From contig NZ_JABAIA010000001.1 of assembly GCF_012641275.1 (NCBI RefSeq), positions 496,001 through 560,000 of the forward strand: a DNA stretch of 64,000 nucleotides. Direction: 5' to 3'. The notes below the pieces were generated by a model. That model worked only from the letters and a program-made list of their open reading frames with translations, ran no database searches and was not told where the DNA came from. How positions within the stretch are numbered: the stretch's first letter is position 1; each line of letters opens with the position of its first letter. Positions 62,458 through 64,000 of this stretch are shown piece after piece. The DNA comes from Chitinophaga varians. GTDB taxonomy: Bacteria > Bacteroidota > Bacteroidia > Chitinophagales > Chitinophagaceae. The position numbers and the translations under genes were made by a program.

Positions 62458-63564
62458 TTACCCAAGATGGAGGTCCACTTTACGGCCTGTTTTCACCGCC
62501 TGGTAAATAGCATCGATGATCTGCAGGTCTTTCAGTGCCTCTTCGCCATTGACCGGTACCACCGGCTGTTTGCCTTCCAGCAGGATGCCCGCCATCTCGT
62601 CCATCTGTACTGTTTGATGTGTCTTATGCGGCTGTGTAAGCTCTCCCTTATGGGTACGTCCACGGATAGGACCATAACCGGTAGACGGTTGCAGTTCCGC
62701 AAAACCTTTCTCTCCGTTTAAAAAGAACCGGTCCAGGTTGTTCATGTTGTAGGTCGACAGGCAGGAAGCCACCGTGCCGTCCGGAAATCCCAACTGAAAC
62801 TGTATCGTTTCATCTACGCCTTCCTTAAATTTCACCGGGTCTGTTTTCGTTTCCTGTGCGGTCACCCATACGGGGTCTGCCCCTACCATATAACGGGCGC
62901 CGTTGAGCGCATAAATACCGATGTCCATCAGGGAACCGCCGCCTGCCAGCGCTTTATTCAGCCGCCATTGCGTGGGGTCGCCTATACGAAAACCACATTG
63001 GCCCTGGAAGAACAGGATCTTCCCAAATTCGCCATTATTACGCATGCGGACAACCTCCAGCGTTTTGGGTTCAAAATGCATCCGGTAGCCTACCAGCAGC
63101 TGTACCCCGGCCTTTTTGCAGGCAGCGATCATCTCCCTGCCTTCTTTGGCATTAAGGGCCATCGGCTTTTCACAGATCACATGTTTACCGGCCGCTGCGG
63201 CACGTATCACATTGTTGTGATGCAAAGCGTTCGGCGTGGTCACATATACCACATCGATATCCGGGTTGTTTTTGATCTGGTCGAAAGTATCGTAGCTGTA
63301 GCAGTTCTTTTCGGGGATGCCATACTTGCTTTGCCAGTCCTTTATTTTAGCGGGCGTACCGCTCACTATACCGGTGAGCTTCGCTTTGGTGCAGGACTGC
63401 ATGGCTTCTGCCACACGGTTGGCGTAGCCACCCAGGCCCATCAGGGCGACTCTGAGCACCTGTCCCTCGCGGCGGGGCACGGCAGCCAGACTGGCAAGCG
63501 ATGATAGCGGGATGGCCATGGTGGCGGCTGCCACCTGTTGGAGGAAATTACGACGTGTATGCAT
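62458..63564 (-). CDS. Gfo/Idh/MocA family oxidoreductase, Tat-exported
   Basis: 368 residues. Twin-arginine leader RRNFLQQVAAATMAIPL. Rossmann domain LRVALMGLGGYANRVAEA (about 38-55), VYVTTPNALHHNNVIRAAAAGKHVICEKPM with the catalytic Lys in EKP, then YRMHFEPKTLEVV. It is a nucleotide-dependent sugar dehydrogenase acting in the periplasm. Exported members of this family often work with DUF1080 proteins in 3-keto sugar chemistry. It ends next to the AraC gene and precedes a terminator on its upstream side that serves the neighbouring gene. Confidence 0.92.
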   Translation of the reverse strand: MHTRRNFLQQVAAATMAIPLSSLASLAAVPRREGQVLRVALMGLGGYANRVAEAMQSCTKAKLTGIVSGTPAKIKDWQSKYGIPEKNCYSYDTFDQIKNNPDIDVVYVTTPNALHHNNVIRAAAAGKHVICEKPMALNAKEGREMIAACKKAGVQLLVGYRMHFEPKTLEVVRMRNNGEFGKILFFQGQCGFRIGDPTQWRLNKALAGGGSLMDIGIYALNGARYMVGADPVWVTAQETKTDPVKFKEGVDETIQFQLGFPDGTVASCLSTYNMNNLDRFFLNGEKGFAELQPSTGYGPIRGRTHKGELTQPHKTHQTVQMDEMAGILLEGKQPVVPVNGEEALKDLQIIDAIYQAVKTGRKVDLHLG

Positions 63565-63615
63565 AAACGGGAATTTTAAACGTAGTTAATAGTACAAAAA
63601 AATACCCGTTCATGC

Positions 63616-63651
63616 AAACAGCCAGCCCACGAATGAGCTGGCTGTTTTTAT
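63616..63651 (-). terminator. Intrinsic terminator
   Basis: Arms aaacagccagc / gctggctgttt around a 10-base loop; T-rich on the right and A-rich on the left. It lies downstream of the sulfatase gene. Confidence 0.8.
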
Positions 63652-63666
63652 TTGTTTAATGACTTT

Positions 63667-64000
63667 TTATTGTGCGATCAGCGGGAATACCGGACTTTCA
63701 ATATGCGCTTCTTTCATATACCCTTCTATTTTTTTGACGATACCAGGATGGGATGAAGCGATATTACGCTGTTCTGCCGGGTCTTTGTCGAGATCATATA
63801 ATTCCAGTGGCGCCTGCGCATTTTTTGACACCCCTTTTCGGAAACCTTTCCATTTGCCTATACGCACGGCCTGTGTTCCATTGTCTTCATGGAATTCCCA
63901 ATAAAGGTAAGTATGCTGCGCCTGTCTGCCTTTTCCGGTAAGCGTAGGCACCAGGGAAACACCATCGGTGTAGGGCGGCTTTGGTGCGCCTGCTATGTCT
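63667..64000 (-). CDS. Sulfatase, C-terminal part (5' end beyond the window)
   Basis: The visible frame has 110 residues and enters from the right edge. It matches the end of alkaline-phosphatase-fold sulfatases: GVSLVPTLTGKG, YLYWEFHEDNGTQAVRIGKWKGFR, then LELYDLDKDPAEQRNIASSHP. The catalytic Cys/Ser region lies outside the window. Probably an arylsulfatase or glycan sulfatase in the periplasm. Next to a Gfo/Idh/MocA enzyme on the same strand. Confidence 0.92.
   Translation of the reverse strand, partial: DIAGAPKPPYTDGVSLVPTLTGKGRQAQHTYLYWEFHEDNGTQAVRIGKWKGFRKGVSKNAQAPLELYDLDKDPAEQRNIASSHPGIVKKIEGYMKEAHIESPVFPLIAQ

Noticed and set aside
1..64000. CRISPR array, phage, integrated element or defence system
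   Set aside because: No direct-repeat array, integrase, transposase, tRNA-edge or defence-gene signature was seen. The fibre-like gene at 13793-14575 has no phage neighbours.

Overview
The window reads as chromosome of a Bacteroidota bacterium, most likely Chitinophagaceae and Chitinophaga-like. Support: a FecI/FecR/TonB-receptor locus with an STN-carrying receptor, LytS/LytTR two-component genes, AsnA, GH3, sulfatase and DUF1080 genes, a promoter element of the TAnnTTTG type upstream of many genes, few strong Shine-Dalgarno sites, and about 50% GC. I see no tRNA, rRNA, CRISPR array, prophage or insertion sequence. Both ends of the window cut a gene.

Layout. 1-8833 (minus): ECF sigma factor, FecR anti-sigma factor, a 1160-residue TonB-dependent receptor, then three surface lipoproteins (two DUF4397-like, one fasciclin), with no SusD. 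8928-18868: mixed housekeeping and stress genes (deacetylase, Pfk-2, AhpD-like protein, Crp-like regulator, an SDR with a divergent HxlR regulator, a beta-lactamase-fold hydrolase, a LytS/LytR pair, an alpha/beta hydrolase). 18948-31560: a nitrate assimilation island with nirB, nirD, an outer-membrane porin, narK, a fused molybdenum/FAD/[2Fe-2S] nitrate reductase and an unusual NiR-like/rubredoxin protein on the minus strand. The SUMT gene for siroheme (plus strand) and asnA (minus strand) lie next to it. 31771-47945: mostly small independent genes, including a DinB-SRPBCC fusion, a nucleosidase/thioredoxin pair, exonuclease III, an SMR transporter, an ECF sigma factor with a membrane protein, an MG2-like surface protein, a DUF1080 protein, and paired regulators and transporters. 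48018-50529: oleate hydratase plus a 3-hydroxyacyl-CoA dehydrogenase. 50660-54122: a complete ba3-type cytochrome oxidase operon, including a 41-residue subunit IIa, SCO and a membrane-anchored cytochrome c. 54189-57251: PhnA/YjdM, a small acidic protein, a decayed carbamoyltransferase and an intact GT9 glycosyltransferase. 57252-64000: a beta-propeller protein, BglX, an SDR with a divergent AraC regulator, a Gfo/Idh/MocA oxidoreductase and the C-terminus of a sulfatase.

How the parts work together. The nitrate island gives a full path from outside the cell to amino acid: porin (inferred), NarK uptake, nitrate to nitrite by the fused reductase, nitrite to ammonium by NirBD whose siroheme needs CobA, and ammonium to asparagine by AsnA. 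The best candidate for an undescribed component is the NiR-like/rubredoxin protein, which starts two bases after the reductase gene ends. The second is the TonB/DUF4397/fasciclin locus, which looks like an uptake system for an unidentified ligand. The clearest sequence-level decay is the carbamoyltransferase remnant, where a shifted frame recovers a conserved stretch of the family.
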